From contig NZ_LMJJ01000011.1 of NCBI RefSeq assembly GCF_001429285.1, forward strand, positions 43,540-107,539: DNA of 64,000 nt. The letters are read 5' to 3'. Below the pieces are notes generated by a model. It saw only the letters and a program-made list of their open reading frames with translations. It did no database searches and had not been told where the DNA came from. Positions 22,528 through 34,648 of this stretch are shown here, one piece after another. This DNA is from Ensifer sp. Root278 (lineage in GTDB: Bacteria > Pseudomonadota > Alphaproteobacteria > Rhizobiales > Rhizobiaceae). Each line of letters begins with the position of its first letter. The stretch's first letter is position 1. The position numbers and the translations under genes were made by a program.

Positions 22528-22983
22528 TCAGTCTTTGATCGATTTCGTCATGTCCACGAGTGTCCACCCTGGACGATAGGGATTGGGTCGGCGACCCGTT
22601 TCTTGAAATCCATAGGCGCGATAGAGCGCGATGTTTCGCTCCATTCGTGAATTGGTGTAGAGCCGCACCTCCGGCAAGCCCCACTCGACCGCCTTGCTGT
22701 CCAGGAATTTCAGCAGTTCAATGCCCAGCCCCTGACCCTGACAGGCTGGCGCAACTGCAATGCTGAAAATCAGCAGGTGATCGGCGTGCCGCTCGAAAAC
22801 GGCAAGGGCCGCGACAACGTCATCCTGCTCCCGAAGCCAAATCTCGCTGCGAAGAATGCGGGGCGCGTAGTCTTCGGTTACCGGGAGCGGCGGCCCGCCA
22901 AGCAGCGCCCGATAGGGCTCGTAGGCCGCCTCCGTGACGCTTTGCATCGCAGCCAGATCTTCCAAACGCGCAGGCCGCATCAC
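22528..22983 (-). CDS. GNAT-family N-acetyltransferase
   Basis: A 151-residue GNAT acetyltransferase. The acetyl-CoA binding motif A is visible as IAVAPACQGQGLGIELLKFL (about 75-94, Q/R-x-x-G-x-G/A pattern), followed by LYTNSRMERNIALYRAYGF, the typical C-terminal motif B. The substrate cannot be told from sequence. Lies between uvrA and the DUF72 gene, all leftward; the 42-base gap to uvrA would allow readthrough. Confidence 0.85.
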   Translation of the reverse strand: MMRPARLEDLAAMQSVTEAAYEPYRALLGGPPLPVTEDYAPRILRSEIWLREQDDVVAALAVFERHADHLLIFSIAVAPACQGQGLGIELLKFLDSKAVEWGLPEVRLYTNSRMERNIALYRAYGFQETGRRPNPYRPGWTLVDMTKSIKD

Positions 22984-23025
22984 AACGCGCTCACCTCTTC
23001 CGGTCGCTGATAGGCGCCGAGGCGT

Positions 23026-25947
<2,922 letters not shown>

Positions 25948-26073
25948 CGGAAGCCAGCTTTTGCATGTCGGTTGAAAGCCCCCTATGTAATGACGCTAAC
26001 GCCCATGTCGAGGCGCAATCGGCAAAACAGGCGGCCAATTCGAGTCGGTTGACAGGATCATAGCCAAATACTA

Positions 26074-26088
26074 GAACAAAGAAAGAAC
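26074..26088. promoter_or_regulatory. LexA (SOS) box shared by uvrA and ssb
   Basis: GAAC-AAAGAAA-GAAC, which on the other strand is GTTC-N7-GTTC, the direct-repeat LexA operator of alphaproteobacteria. It sits 127 bases upstream of uvrA and 138 upstream of ssb, which are divergent, so one operator could control both. Confidence 0.85.
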
Positions 26089-26226
26089 AAATCGCCCATA
26101 AAACGACCAAATCTGTTGTGGATTATGTGCGAGGCGGGGCGTATCGGCGGCATCGGACCGCTAAGATGCGCGCTCTTGAAATTCCAAGCTGGGCCGGCGG
26201 CCCGGTGAAACCACGGGAAAAGCAAC

Positions 26227-26784
26227 ATGGCTGGAAGCGTCAACAAGGTAATCTTGATCGGAAATGTCGGGGCAGACCCGGAAATCCGGCGCACGCAGGA
26301 CGGCCGGCCGATTGCCAACCTGCGCATCGCAACCTCGGAATCCTGGCGCGACCGCAACAGCGGCGAGCGCAAGGAAAAGACCGAATGGCACACGGTCGTC
26401 GTCTTCAACGAGGGCCTCTGCAAGGTCGTCGAACAATATGTGAAGAAGGGCGCCAAGCTCTATATCGAAGGCGCGCTGCAGACGCGCAAGTGGCAGGACC
26501 AGAACGGCAACGACCGTTATTCGACCGAAATCGTGCTGCAGGGCTTCAACTCGACGCTGACGATGCTGGACGGTCGCGGCGAGGGCGGCGGCTCCGGCGT
26601 CAGCCGCGGTGGCGGCGGCGACTTTGGCGGCAGCAACTACGGCGGTGGTGGCGGCGGTGGTTACGACGACTACGACCAGTCGCGCCAGTCTTCCGGTGGC
26701 GGCCGTTCGGGCGGTGGCCAGGGCGGTCAAGGCGGCCAGGGCGGTGGCTTCTCGCGCGACATGGACGACGACATTCCGTTCTGA
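26227..26784 (+). CDS. ssb: Single-stranded DNA-binding protein
   Basis: A 185-residue SSB. The OB-fold DNA-binding domain covers about residues 1-112 ([36 protein letters not shown]). A long glycine-rich disordered linker follows (about 118-178). The conserved acidic tip MDDDIPF ends the protein and recruits repair and replication partners. It is divergent from uvrA with an SOS box between, and is followed by a strong terminator. Confidence 0.98.
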   Translation: MAGSVNKVILIGNVGADPEIRRTQDGRPIANLRIATSESWRDRNSGERKEKTEWHTVVVFNEGLCKVVEQYVKKGAKLYIEGALQTRKWQDQNGNDRYSTEIVLQGFNSTLTMLDGRGEGGGSGVSRGGGGDFGGSNYGGGGGGGYDDYDQSRQSSGGGRSGGGQGGQGGQGGGFSRDMDDDIPF

Positions 26785-26818
26785 TCGCCCATCGATCAGT
26801 GTCGATCAGTATTGACGC

Positions 26819-26852
26819 AAAACGCCATGTCCTCTGGGACATGGCGTTTTTT
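26819..26852 (+). terminator. Rho-independent terminator after ssb
   Basis: Twelve-base perfect stem (26821-26832 with 26837-26848), four-base loop TCTG, then a T-run. Flanking As on the 5' side make it partly bidirectional, which would also suit the convergent MarC-family gene. Confidence 0.92.
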
Positions 26853-26905
26853 GTTGTCCGTTCTCTTTGTCGCTCGTTCGGCGACAAAGGCGATCAGCCG
26901 CGGCT

Positions 26906-27535
26906 CTAAAGCGCCATTGCCGATTTGACGCCGTCGACAACGAACTGCACCGCCAGCGCCGCCAGGATGACGCCGAGCAGGCGCGTCAGGATGGCGCGGC
27001 CGGTGACACCGAGAAACCGGTCGATGCGCTCGGCGATGACGAGCGCAAGGAACAGGCTGAGCATAGACAGCGCGATGACGATCAAGAGTTGCGTGCGCTC
27101 GACCGCCGTCGGGAACGAGCCGGCGAGCAGGATCGTCGCGGAGATCGCGCCTGGCCCGGCAATCAGGGGAAGCGCGAGGGGAAAGACCGCGATGTTATGG
27201 ATGTGATCCTTGGTGGTCGCGTTCTCGCCGGTCTTTTCCTTGCGTTCCTGCCGCTTCTCGAAAATCATCTCGAAAGAGATCCAGAACAGTAGAAGACCGC
27301 CGGCGATGCGGAAGGCGCCGATCGAGATGCCGAGCAGCCCGAGGATGCCGTTGCCGAACACGGCGAAGGCGGCAAGGATGAAGAAGGCGATCAGCGAGCC
27401 GCGCGTGGCCACCTGAAAGCGCTCCTGTCGGCTGAGACCGACCGTCAGACTTAGGAAGATCGGCGCGAGGCCGGGCGGATCGAGCGTGACGAGAAGCGTG
27501 GTGAGTGCATTGACCAGGAGGTCGACATTGAACAT
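26906..27535 (-). CDS. MarC-family integral membrane protein
   Basis: A 209-residue protein with six hydrophobic spans and the MarC/UPF0056 features LDPPGLAPIFLSLT near the N-terminus, IAFFILAAFAVFGNGIL, and LPLIAGPGAISATILLAG. Despite the name, the family has no proven role in antibiotic resistance. It converges on ssb and is followed by a long intergenic stretch before gyrA. Confidence 0.88.
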   Translation of the reverse strand: MFNVDLLVNALTTLLVTLDPPGLAPIFLSLTVGLSRQERFQVATRGSLIAFFILAAFAVFGNGILGLLGISIGAFRIAGGLLLFWISFEMIFEKRQERKEKTGENATTKDHIHNIAVFPLALPLIAGPGAISATILLAGSFPTAVERTQLLIVIALSMLSLFLALVIAERIDRFLGVTGRAILTRLLGVILAALAVQFVVDGVKSAMAL

Positions 27536-27957
27536 CCGTTTCCCCTTCCGGATTTCGCCCCGGGTTTTCCCGGTGGCATGAAGGCATTGTTAGGCAAGCG
27601 GCACGGGCTTGGGAAGAGGGCGGCAAACAAAGTCTCAGCAATGACTTAATGAGCAATCCCTTGCGGCAATCGGACCGCAAATGCGCGGCGTCGCGGCGAT
27701 TGGCGGCAGGGGTCTTCCGATTTCCCGCGCGATGCCCTAGAAAAGCCTGCTCCGGCGGCAAAAGACTGTTCACAACTGCCGCATGGCTCTTCGGCTCCTG
27801 ATCTGGACTGTCGAACGAATCATGCAGCGAATCAAAGCGTTACAGTGACATCTTCACAGGTTGGCGGGTGAACGGCGCGAAGGGCCGCAAATTGGCGCTT
27901 CCCGTGGCAATCCGCTATAAATATCCGACTGATTCTGAACAAAGATCGTGATCACCA
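27536..27957. other. Intergenic stretch between the marC-like gene and gyrA
   Basis: About 420 bases with divergent genes on either side. A long frame on the reverse strand here (27195-27773) is out of frame with the MarC-family gene and shows no family likeness. The only element I can support is the gyrA promoter near its right end. Confidence 0.5.
27892..27920 (+). promoter_or_regulatory. Probable gyrA promoter
   Basis: TTGGCG (27892-27897), a 17-base spacer, then CTATAA (27915-27920), close to the rhizobial housekeeping pattern CTTGAC-N17-CTATAT. Transcription would begin near 27927, leaving about 30 bases of leader before the TTG start of gyrA. Confidence 0.6.
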
Positions 27958-30735
27958 TTGACTGAGCAAAGCACTCCCGGCGGCGGAAAAACTCCGCCAG
28001 GCATCGAGCCGATTTCCATCATCGAGGAAATGCAGCGGTCCTATCTCGATTACGCGATGAGCGTCATCGTCAGCCGCGCGCTTCCCGACGTGCGTGACGG
28101 TCTGAAACCCGTGCACCGCCGCATCCTCTACGGGATGAGCGAGCTCGGCATCGACTGGAACAAGAAATACGTCAAATGCGCCCGCGTCACCGGGGACGTG
28201 ATGGGTAAGTATCACCCGCACGGCAACGCAGCGATCTACGATGCGCTGGCGCGTATGGCGCAGGACTGGTCTCTCCGCCTGCCGCTGATCGACGGCCAGG
28301 GCAACTTCGGTTCGGTCGACGGCGACCCGCCGGCAGCCGAGCGCTACACCGAATGCCGCCTGCAGAAGGCGGCCCATACGCTGCTCGATGATCTCGACAA
28401 GGAAACCGTCGATTTCCGCGACAACTATGATGGCACGCTGAGCGAGCCGTCCGTCGTTCCGGCGAAGTTCCCCAACCTGCTCGTCAATGGCGCCGGCGGT
28501 ATCGCCGTCGGCATGGCGACGAACATCCCGCCGCATAACCTGGTCGAAGTCATCGACGGCTGCATGGCGCTGATCGACAATCCGGCGATCGAACTGCCGG
28601 AATTGATGGAGATCATCCCGGGCCCGGACTTCCCGACCGGCGCATTGATCCTCGGCCGCTCCGGCATCCGTTCGGCCTACGAGACCGGCCGCGGTTCGGT
28701 CATCATGCGTGGCCGTGCGCATGTCGAGCCGATGCGCGGCGACCGCGAGCAGATCATCATCACCGAGATCCCCTTCCAGGTGAACAAGGCAACGATGATC
28801 GAGAAGATGGCCGAACTCGTGCGCGAGAAGCGCATCGAGGGCATCTCGGATCTGCGCGACGAATCGGACCGTCAAGGCTATCGCGTCGTCATCGAACTGA
28901 AGCGCGACGCCAATGCCGACGTCATCCTGAACCAGCTCTACCGCTACACGCCATTGCAGACCTCGTTCGGCTGCAACATGGTGGCGCTGAACGGCGGCAA
29001 GCCGGAACAGATGACGCTGCTCGATATGCTGCGTGCTTTCGTCTCCTTCCGCGAGGAAGTCGTTAGCCGGAGAACGAAGTACCTGCTGCGCAAGGCGCGT
29101 GACCGCGCCCACGTCCTGGTCGGTCTCGCAATTGCCGTTGCCAACATCGACGAAGTGATCAAGCTGATCCGGCATGCGCCCGATCCGCAGACCGCACGCG
29201 AACAGTTGATGGAACGCCGCTGGCCCGCCCATGACGTCGACAGCCTCATCCGGCTGATCGACGATCCGCGCCACCGGATCAATGAAGACAACACCTACAA
29301 CCTGTCGGAAGAGCAGGCCCGCGCCATCCTCGACCTGCGCCTCCAGCGCCTGACTGCGCTCGGCCGCGACGAAATCGGCGACGAACTCAACAAGATCGGC
29401 GAGGAAATCAAGGATTACCTCGACATCCTGTCCTCGCGCCTGCGCATCATGACCATCGTCAAGGACGAGCTCATCGCTATCCGTGACGAATTCGGCACCC
29501 CGCGCCGAAGCGAGATCATGGAAGGCGGCCCTGACATGGACGATGAGGACCTCATCGCCCGTGAAGACATGGTCGTGACCGTCTCGCATCTCGGCTACAT
29601 CAAGCGCGTGCCGCTGACGACCTACCGGGCGCAGCGCCGCGGCGGCAAGGGCCGCTCGGGCATGGCGACCAGGGACGAGGATTTCGTTACCCGGCTATTC
29701 GTCGCCAATACCCATACGCCTGTTCTGTTTTTCTCCTCGCGTGGCATCGTCTACAAGGAGAAGGTCTGGCGCCTGCCGATCGGCACCCCGCAATCGCGCG
29801 GCAAGGCGCTGATCAACATGCTGCCGCTGGAGCCCGGCGAGCGCATCACCACCATCATGCCGCTGCCCGAGGACGAGGCGACCTGGGAAAACCTCGACGT
29901 CATGTTCTCGACGACCCGCGGCACGGTTCGCCGCAACAAACTGTCGGACTTCGTCCAGGTCAACCGCAACGGCAAGATCGCGATGAAGCTCGAGGAGGAG
30001 GGCGACGAGATCCTCTCCGTCGACACCTGCACGGAGCATGACGACGTCATGCTGACGACGGCGCTCGGCCAGTGCATCCGCTTCCCGGTCGACGACGTGC
30101 GCGTCTTTGCCGGCCGCAACTCGATCGGCGTTCGCGGCATCAACCTCGGCGACGGCGACCGCATCATCTCGATGGCGATCCTTGGCCATGTCGATGCTGA
30201 GCCGTGGGAACGGGCAGCCTATCTGAAGCGTGCAGCCGCCGAGCGGCGCACGACGAACGGCGAAGAGGAAGAAATCGCTCTGGTCGGCGAGGAAGTCACC
30301 GACGGTGGCGAACTCAGCAACGAACGCTTCGAAGAACTAAAGGCACGCGAACAGTTCGTGCTGACGGTCTCGGAGAAGGGCTTCGGCAAGCGCTCGTCGT
30401 CCTACGATTTCCGCACCTCGGGCCGCGGCGGCAAGGGCATCCGCGCCACCGATACCTCGAAGACGACGGAAATCGGCGTACTCGTTGCAGCCTTCCCGAT
30501 CGAAGACAACGACCAGATCATGCTCGTCTCCGATGGTGGCCAATTGATCCGCGTGCCGATCAATGGCGTCCGGCTCGCGAGCCGCGCGACCAAGGGCGTC
30601 ACCATCTTCTCGACCGCCAAGGACGAGAAGGTCGTTTCGGTCGAGCGCATCAGCGAGCCTGACGGCGACGAGGAAGGCGAGGAGGCGGCTGTCGAGAACG
30701 GAGCGCCGGAAACGCCAGCTGAATCCGAGGGTTAA
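27958..30735 (+). CDS. gyrA: DNA gyrase subunit A
   Basis: A 925-residue gyrase A subunit, which cuts and rejoins DNA to add negative supercoils. Active-site tyrosine lies in [10 protein letters not shown]. The beta-pinwheel repeats of the C-terminal domain are present, with the GyrA box RRGGKGRSG and a later RGGKGIRA. The start codon is TTG (MTEQSTPGG); no better ATG lies upstream. In the quinolone-resistance region [10 protein letters not shown], Ala91 stands where E. coli has Ser83, and Asp95 matches Asp87. Confidence 0.98.
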   Translation: MTEQSTPGGGKTPPGIEPISIIEEMQRSYLDYAMSVIVSRALPDVRDGLKPVHRRILYGMSELGIDWNKKYVKCARVTGDVMGKYHPHGNAAIYDALARMAQDWSLRLPLIDGQGNFGSVDGDPPAAERYTECRLQKAAHTLLDDLDKETVDFRDNYDGTLSEPSVVPAKFPNLLVNGAGGIAVGMATNIPPHNLVEVIDGCMALIDNPAIELPELMEIIPGPDFPTGALILGRSGIRSAYETGRGSVIMRGRAHVEPMRGDREQIIITEIPFQVNKATMIEKMAELVREKRIEGISDLRDESDRQGYRVVIELKRDANADVILNQLYRYTPLQTSFGCNMVALNGGKPEQMTLLDMLRAFVSFREEVVSRRTKYLLRKARDRAHVLVGLAIAVANIDEVIKLIRHAPDPQTAREQLMERRWPAHDVDSLIRLIDDPRHRINEDNTYNLSEEQARAILDLRLQRLTALGRDEIGDELNKIGEEIKDYLDILSSRLRIMTIVKDELIAIRDEFGTPRRSEIMEGGPDMDDEDLIAREDMVVTVSHLGYIKRVPLTTYRAQRRGGKGRSGMATRDEDFVTRLFVANTHTPVLFFSSRGIVYKEKVWRLPIGTPQSRGKALINMLPLEPGERITTIMPLPEDEATWENLDVMFSTTRGTVRRNKLSDFVQVNRNGKIAMKLEEEGDEILSVDTCTEHDDVMLTTALGQCIRFPVDDVRVFAGRNSIGVRGINLGDGDRIISMAILGHVDAEPWERAAYLKRAAAERRTTNGEEEEIALVGEEVTDGGELSNERFEELKAREQFVLTVSEKGFGKRSSSYDFRTSGRGGKGIRATDTSKTTEIGVLVAAFPIEDNDQIMLVSDGGQLIRVPINGVRLASRATKGVTIFSTAKDEKVVSVERISEPDGDEEGEEAAVENGAPETPAESEG

Positions 30736-30767
30736 CTGCCCACGCGATAGAAGCGCCAAGGATTTTG

Positions 30768-30795
30768 AAAGCCCGCCATCGTGGCGGGCTTTTCT
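30768..30795 (+). terminator. Rho-independent terminator after gyrA
   Basis: Ten-base stem AAAGCCCGCC (30768-30777) / GGCGGGCTTT (30783-30792), five-base loop, followed by TTCT. It lies 33 bases past the gyrA stop. Confidence 0.9.
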
Positions 30796-30949
30796 ATTGG
30801 CGGCGCACGCGTCCCTTTGCGAGCGACGCAACTTGCCCACGAGATCGAAGCGCGTTACACGCGAACCATGGAAAATGTCGTCAACGCTTCGATTATTCGC
30901 ACCATTCTTCGAATGGTGGGTTGACGCGCGCTCCTTTTCCAAAAGCAGC

Positions 30950-30973
30950 AACCCGCCGCAAGGCGGGTTTTGT
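30950..30973 (+). terminator. Second rho-independent terminator before the NTF2-like gene
   Basis: AACCCGCC (30950-30957), loop GCAA, GGCGGGTT (30962-30969), then TTG and TTT. The gyrA transcript already has its own terminator 160 bases upstream, so this one either backs it up or ends a short transcript starting between them. Confidence 0.75.
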
Positions 30974-31005
30974 TTATCCGTCTTGCGCAAACCCAAGAGA
31001 CGGAC

Positions 31006-31401
31006 ATGTCAGATCACGAACTGAAACAGGTTATCCAAGCTGCCGACCGTGCAATCACGGGGGAAGATTTTGAGAGCTTGATGGATTTCTACGCCGACGA
31101 CGCGACACTGGTCGTCAAACCCGGTCTCAACGCGACCGGAAAGTCCCAGATCCAAAAAGCGTTCGTGGCGATCGCCGCCCATTTCAAGAACCAGATGAAA
31201 GTCCCCCAGGGCGAGATGAAAGTGATCGAAGGTGGCGACACCGCGCTCGTCATCATGGAAACGGTGCTCGATACGGTGGACGCGGAGGGCGCCGATGTCT
31301 CCATCGTGAGGCGGGCGACCTATGTCTTCCGCAAGACGGATGCCGGCAAATGGCTTTGCGTCATCGACAATTCCTACGGCACAACGCTGCTTGATGGGTA
31401 G
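31006..31401 (+). CDS. NTF2-like / SnoaL-type small protein
   Basis: A 131-residue protein with the DUF4440/SnoaL-like pattern: an N-terminal helix (LKQVIQAADRAITGEDFE), MDFYADDATLVVKPG, then curved beta-strands ending KWLCVIDNSYGTTLL. The family fold is a cone that may bind small ligands or act as an isomerase; the substrate here is unknown. The start at 31006 gives the domain boundary expected; the frame extends 12 codons upstream into the terminator at 30950-30973 and those codons are unlikely to be used. Confidence 0.82.
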   Translation: MSDHELKQVIQAADRAITGEDFESLMDFYADDATLVVKPGLNATGKSQIQKAFVAIAAHFKNQMKVPQGEMKVIEGGDTALVIMETVLDTVDAEGADVSIVRRATYVFRKTDAGKWLCVIDNSYGTTLLDG

Positions 31402-31409
31402 TCGCCGCG

Positions 31410-31514
31410 CTAGATCATTTCAGTGTTTCATTGAAACACTGAAATGACCTAAGTCTTTGAAATTACGCAATTCCGGACGGAAAACCGTTTCGCACTTTTC
31501 CTGGAGTTGCTCTA
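31410..31514. repeat. RIME-like rhizobial intergenic repeat
   Basis: Two palindromes in about 105 bases. The first is perfect, with 16-base arms TCATTTCAGTGTTTCA (31415-31430) and its complement (31432-31447) around one base. The second pairs GGAAAA (31479-31484) with TTTTCC (31496-31501). The edges read CTAGATCA and TTGCTCTA. This layout matches the RIME1 family of Rhizobium-specific intergenic mosaic elements as I remember it. Its right edge supplies the stop codon of the neighbouring LysR gene. Confidence 0.78.
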
Positions 31515-32441
31515 AGTGGAAGCATCCCCGTCCTGGGCCGCGGGTGCGACACCGCGAATGTAGTCGCGCAGCCCCTTGGCGAGCGCATCGAAAGTGACGC
31601 GGCAGCGCGGCGCCGTCTTCAGGTTCTCGTGCATCACCAGCCAGGTGTCGAGCTTCATCTCGAAGAGGCCAGGCAGCACCGGCAGAAGGTCGGGGTCGCG
31701 CGCCGCCAGTCCGTTCTGGCAGATGCCGATGCCGAAGCCGGCGCGGATCGCTGCGAACTGGGCAAGGTTGCTGTCGGCCTTGAGCGCAAACCGTGCCGTC
31801 GGCAGTTCTGGCGAACGTGCGATGATCGCCCGGATCGCCGCGGTTTCCCGGTCGTAGCCGATCAGGCTGTGATCCGCGAGGTCGGTCAGTGCCCGAGGCA
31901 TGCCGCGCCGCGCGATGTAGCGGCGGTGGGCGTGAAAACTGATGGGGACGACGCCGAGATGGCGGGCGATCAATGCATCCTGCGCGGGCGCGACCATACG
32001 CACCGCGATATCGGCCTCCTGGCGCAACAGGTCTTCGACCGCATCGGAGGCGGAGAGTTCGATCATCAGCTCCGGATAGGCCTCGTGCAGCTTCGCCAGG
32101 ATCGGCGGCAGGACCTCGATGCCGATGACCTCGCTGGCGCTGATGCGCACAGTACCGCTGACGGCATCACGCTGGCTGGACGCCGCCCGCAACAGTGCCG
32201 CAGATGTCGCCGAGAGCGTCTCGGCATAGGGCTTCAGCGCCAGCGCGGCATCGGTCGGCAGCAGGCCATGCGGGGAGCGCACGAAGAGCGGATAGCCAAG
32301 TGCCGCTTCCATGGCGTCCACGTGCCGGCCGACGGTCGGCTGCGTCAAGCCAAGCTCGCGGGCGGCCGCCGATAGCGACCCCTCCCGCAGCACAGCGAGA
32401 AACGTTCTGTAGAAATCCCAGCTCAAATCTATTCTGCTCAT
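31512..32441 (-). CDS. LysR-family transcriptional regulator
   Basis: A 309-residue LysR-type regulator. The winged helix-turn-helix covers residues 5-65 (GSLSAAARELGLTQPTVGRH), followed by the effector-binding domain (about 92-295). It is divergent from the NAD(P)-binding protein gene at 32534, its likely target. The AT-rich gap between them (TATATTTCAGTATAT around 32445) would hold the operator. Its stop codon lies in the edge of a RIME-like repeat, so the last residues may have been altered by insertion of that element. Confidence 0.92.
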   Translation of the reverse strand: MSRIDLSWDFYRTFLAVLREGSLSAAARELGLTQPTVGRHVDAMEAALGYPLFVRSPHGLLPTDAALALKPYAETLSATSAALLRAASSQRDAVSGTVRISASEVIGIEVLPPILAKLHEAYPELMIELSASDAVEDLLRQEADIAVRMVAPAQDALIARHLGVVPISFHAHRRYIARRGMPRALTDLADHSLIGYDRETAAIRAIIARSPELPTARFALKADSNLAQFAAIRAGFGIGICQNGLAARDPDLLPVLPGLFEMKLDTWLVMHENLKTAPRCRVTFDALAKGLRDYIRGVAPAAQDGDAST

Positions 32442-32533
32442 ATATTTCAGTATATCTGATCAAGATTTTTTGGCAATTCCGTTTAGCTCTGCTTTGCGTG
32501 ATCCTGTCTTCATCGAAACGGATGGAGCGAGAC

Positions 32534-33550
32534 ATGGCCGAGATGCAGGAAAGAACAAAGAGCGCGCTGGTGCTCGGCGCGACGGGCGGTATTGGCAGCG
32601 CCGTGGCACGCGGGCTCAGCAGGCGCGCCTGGCAGGTGCGCGCCTTGAACCGAAACGCCGAGAAGGCAGCGCAGGCGGAGCCGGCGTTCGACTGGCGGCA
32701 AGGCGATGCCATGGACGCACGCGACGTTCGCGCTGCGGCGGAAGGGGTCGATCTGATCGTGCATGCCGTCAATCCGCCCGGCTACCGCAACTGGGGAACC
32801 CTGGTGCTGCCGATGCTCGACAACACCATCGCGGCTGCGAAAGCCTCAGGCGCGCGCATCCTCCTGCCGGGAACGATCTATAATTTCGGCCGGGATGCCT
32901 TTCCCATTCTGACCGAGGACGCCCCGCAGAACCCTGACACCGACAAGGGCCTGATCCGCAAGGAGATGGAGCGTCGCCTGAAGGGCGCGTCCGAGGCAGG
33001 CATCGGCGTCATCATCGTTCGGGCAGGAGACTTCTTCGGCCCGGGAGCCGCCAACAACTGGTTTTCGCAAGGGCTGGTAAAGCCCGGAAAACCGGTGACG
33101 GCGATTTCCTATCCCGGCCGTGAAGGCACCTCCCACCAGTGGGCCTATCTGCCCGATGTCGCGGAAACCATGCTCCGCCTCGTGGAGCGTGCCGAAAGCC
33201 TGCCGCGCTTTGCCGTCTATCATATGCGCGGCTTCCTCGACCGGAACGGAACGGAGATGGTGGCGGCGATCCGCCGCGTCGTCGGCAAGCCGGAGCTACC
33301 CGTCAGGGCTTTTCCCTGGTGGCTGATCGGCCTTGTCTCGCCTTTCGTCCCGCTCTTCAGGGAACTGCGCAAGATGCGCTACGTTTGGCGCGAACCTCTG
33401 AGAATGCCGAACGAGCGACTCCTGGCGGTTCTCGGCGAAGAGCCGCATACACCGATCGACGAGGCGGTCGCGACGACGCTCAGGGGACTTGGTTGCATGC
33501 CGATAGAGGCAGAGGGCAGCACGGTCACCGGTGACCGCGTTCTCGCGTAG
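32534..33550 (+). CDS. NAD(P)-binding epimerase/reductase-like protein
   Basis: A 338-residue extended short-chain dehydrogenase-type protein. The Rossmann glycine motif is VLGATGGIGSAVARGL near residue 13; later parts read LLPGTIYNFGRDAFP and RAGDFFGPGAANNW, as in NAD-dependent epimerase/dehydratase or atypical SDR proteins. The exact substrate is unknown. The start is placed at 32534 (MAEMQERTK), with GGAGCGAG just upstream; an ATG at 32522 is an alternative. Divergent from a LysR regulator that probably controls it. Confidence 0.83.
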   Translation: MAEMQERTKSALVLGATGGIGSAVARGLSRRAWQVRALNRNAEKAAQAEPAFDWRQGDAMDARDVRAAAEGVDLIVHAVNPPGYRNWGTLVLPMLDNTIAAAKASGARILLPGTIYNFGRDAFPILTEDAPQNPDTDKGLIRKEMERRLKGASEAGIGVIIVRAGDFFGPGAANNWFSQGLVKPGKPVTAISYPGREGTSHQWAYLPDVAETMLRLVERAESLPRFAVYHMRGFLDRNGTEMVAAIRRVVGKPELPVRAFPWWLIGLVSPFVPLFRELRKMRYVWREPLRMPNERLLAVLGEEPHTPIDEAVATTLRGLGCMPIEAEGSTVTGDRVLA

Positions 33551-33605
33551 TGGAATTGCCCGGCGAAGCCGCTACGGCTAGCGGCACGGATGGCGCGTCG
33601 AACCG

Positions 33606-34610
33606 TCAGTTCCTGAAGACAAGGCAGGCGCCACCGCTCTTGCGAATGGTGGCGCAGAGCTTGTTTGCTTCCGCCTGGGTCTCGCGGCCGATGCGTGCGG
33701 CGTAGCGGATCCTGAGGCCAAAGCTGGCATTGCGCTCCCTGAGCAGGAGGGCCTTCTCGCTGCGGATCGGTTCCGGCAGGCGCTTGGCAGCACGCACAAA
33801 CAATCGCTGCGCCACCGACTTCTGGAAGTGCGCGGCGAGTTGCACGCCCCAGGGCGCCCATTCGGCTTCGTCGATCACCTCGATATCGCGAAGGTTGCGG
33901 GTGCTGGCGAGCGCCACGCAACCATCGAGAAAGGTCTTGCCCTTGTCGAGCATCAGGTCGAGCGTCTTCGGTGGATTGTCGCGCCAGTCCTCGACGCTGT
34001 AGGCGGTGATCGCCAGGACGTAGTTGCGCGTCTCAGTCGGCAGCCAATCGACCTCGAGAAAACGCTCCAGCCCGTTTTCTCCGGCATTGTAGGCGGCGGC
34101 GGCAAAGCCGAGATTGCCGTAGCGCGACTTGAGCTCGTTCAGATATTCCGCCGACTTGCCCAGCGCTTCGACGACGTCGAAGCTGTTGTTGAGCCCCCGC
34201 ATCTTCGCCGTTCCAGGCATGAACTGCGCGATCCCTTCGGCCCCCTTGGGGCTGACCGCATTCGGCCGGAACAGGCTTTCACGCCAGATCAGGCGGGCGA
34301 AGAAGGCCGCGGGCAGGTCGTTCACCGTCGCGTAATGGTCGATCACGCCGCAAACATCGCGGGCGAAATTCTCCTTGCTGATGCAGAGTGCCTTCGCCGG
34401 ATCGATGACCGACCGCCCTGAATAGACGCATTTCGGTTGGGGGACGAGTTCATCGATACGAGCGGCCGCGGGGACCGCTCTGTATGCCGGAAGGCTGACA
34501 AGCAGCGCCAGCGCCGCTCTCGCGACCCGTGCCCAAGCGCCAGATCTCACCTTCCGCCGAAGACCCACGTTGAAGTGTTTCCAGAAACAATCCTTGCGCG
34601 TACATAGCAT
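33606..34610 (-). CDS. Lytic transglycosylase (SLT domain)
   Basis: A 334-residue murein lytic transglycosylase. After a basic N-terminus and a hydrophobic signal-like span (about residues 28-46), the SLT catalytic domain begins near residue 95, with catalytic Glu in IWRESLFRPNAVSPKGAEGI, then AQFMPGTA and AAYNAGENGLERF. The C-terminal part (about 255-334) looks like a SPOR-type repeat, ending in a CATIRKSGGACLVF motif. It is probably periplasmic, cutting peptidoglycan. The annotated start could be later; residue 1 lacks a strong ribosome site. Confidence 0.85.
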   Translation of the reverse strand: MLCTRKDCFWKHFNVGLRRKVRSGAWARVARAALALLVSLPAYRAVPAAARIDELVPQPKCVYSGRSVIDPAKALCISKENFARDVCGVIDHYATVNDLPAAFFARLIWRESLFRPNAVSPKGAEGIAQFMPGTAKMRGLNNSFDVVEALGKSAEYLNELKSRYGNLGFAAAAYNAGENGLERFLEVDWLPTETRNYVLAITAYSVEDWRDNPPKTLDLMLDKGKTFLDGCVALASTRNLRDIEVIDEAEWAPWGVQLAAHFQKSVAQRLFVRAAKRLPEPIRSEKALLLRERNASFGLRIRYAARIGRETQAEANKLCATIRKSGGACLVFRN

Positions 34611-34648
34611 CTAAGACCGCCTCGACAAACGGTCATTGTCGAGGCGGC

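Noticed and set aside
27195..27773. 192-codon reverse-strand frame upstream of gyrA
   Set aside because: It overlaps the MarC-family gene in another frame, is rich in Arg, Pro and His, and lacks any family pattern; a typical GC-rich shadow frame.
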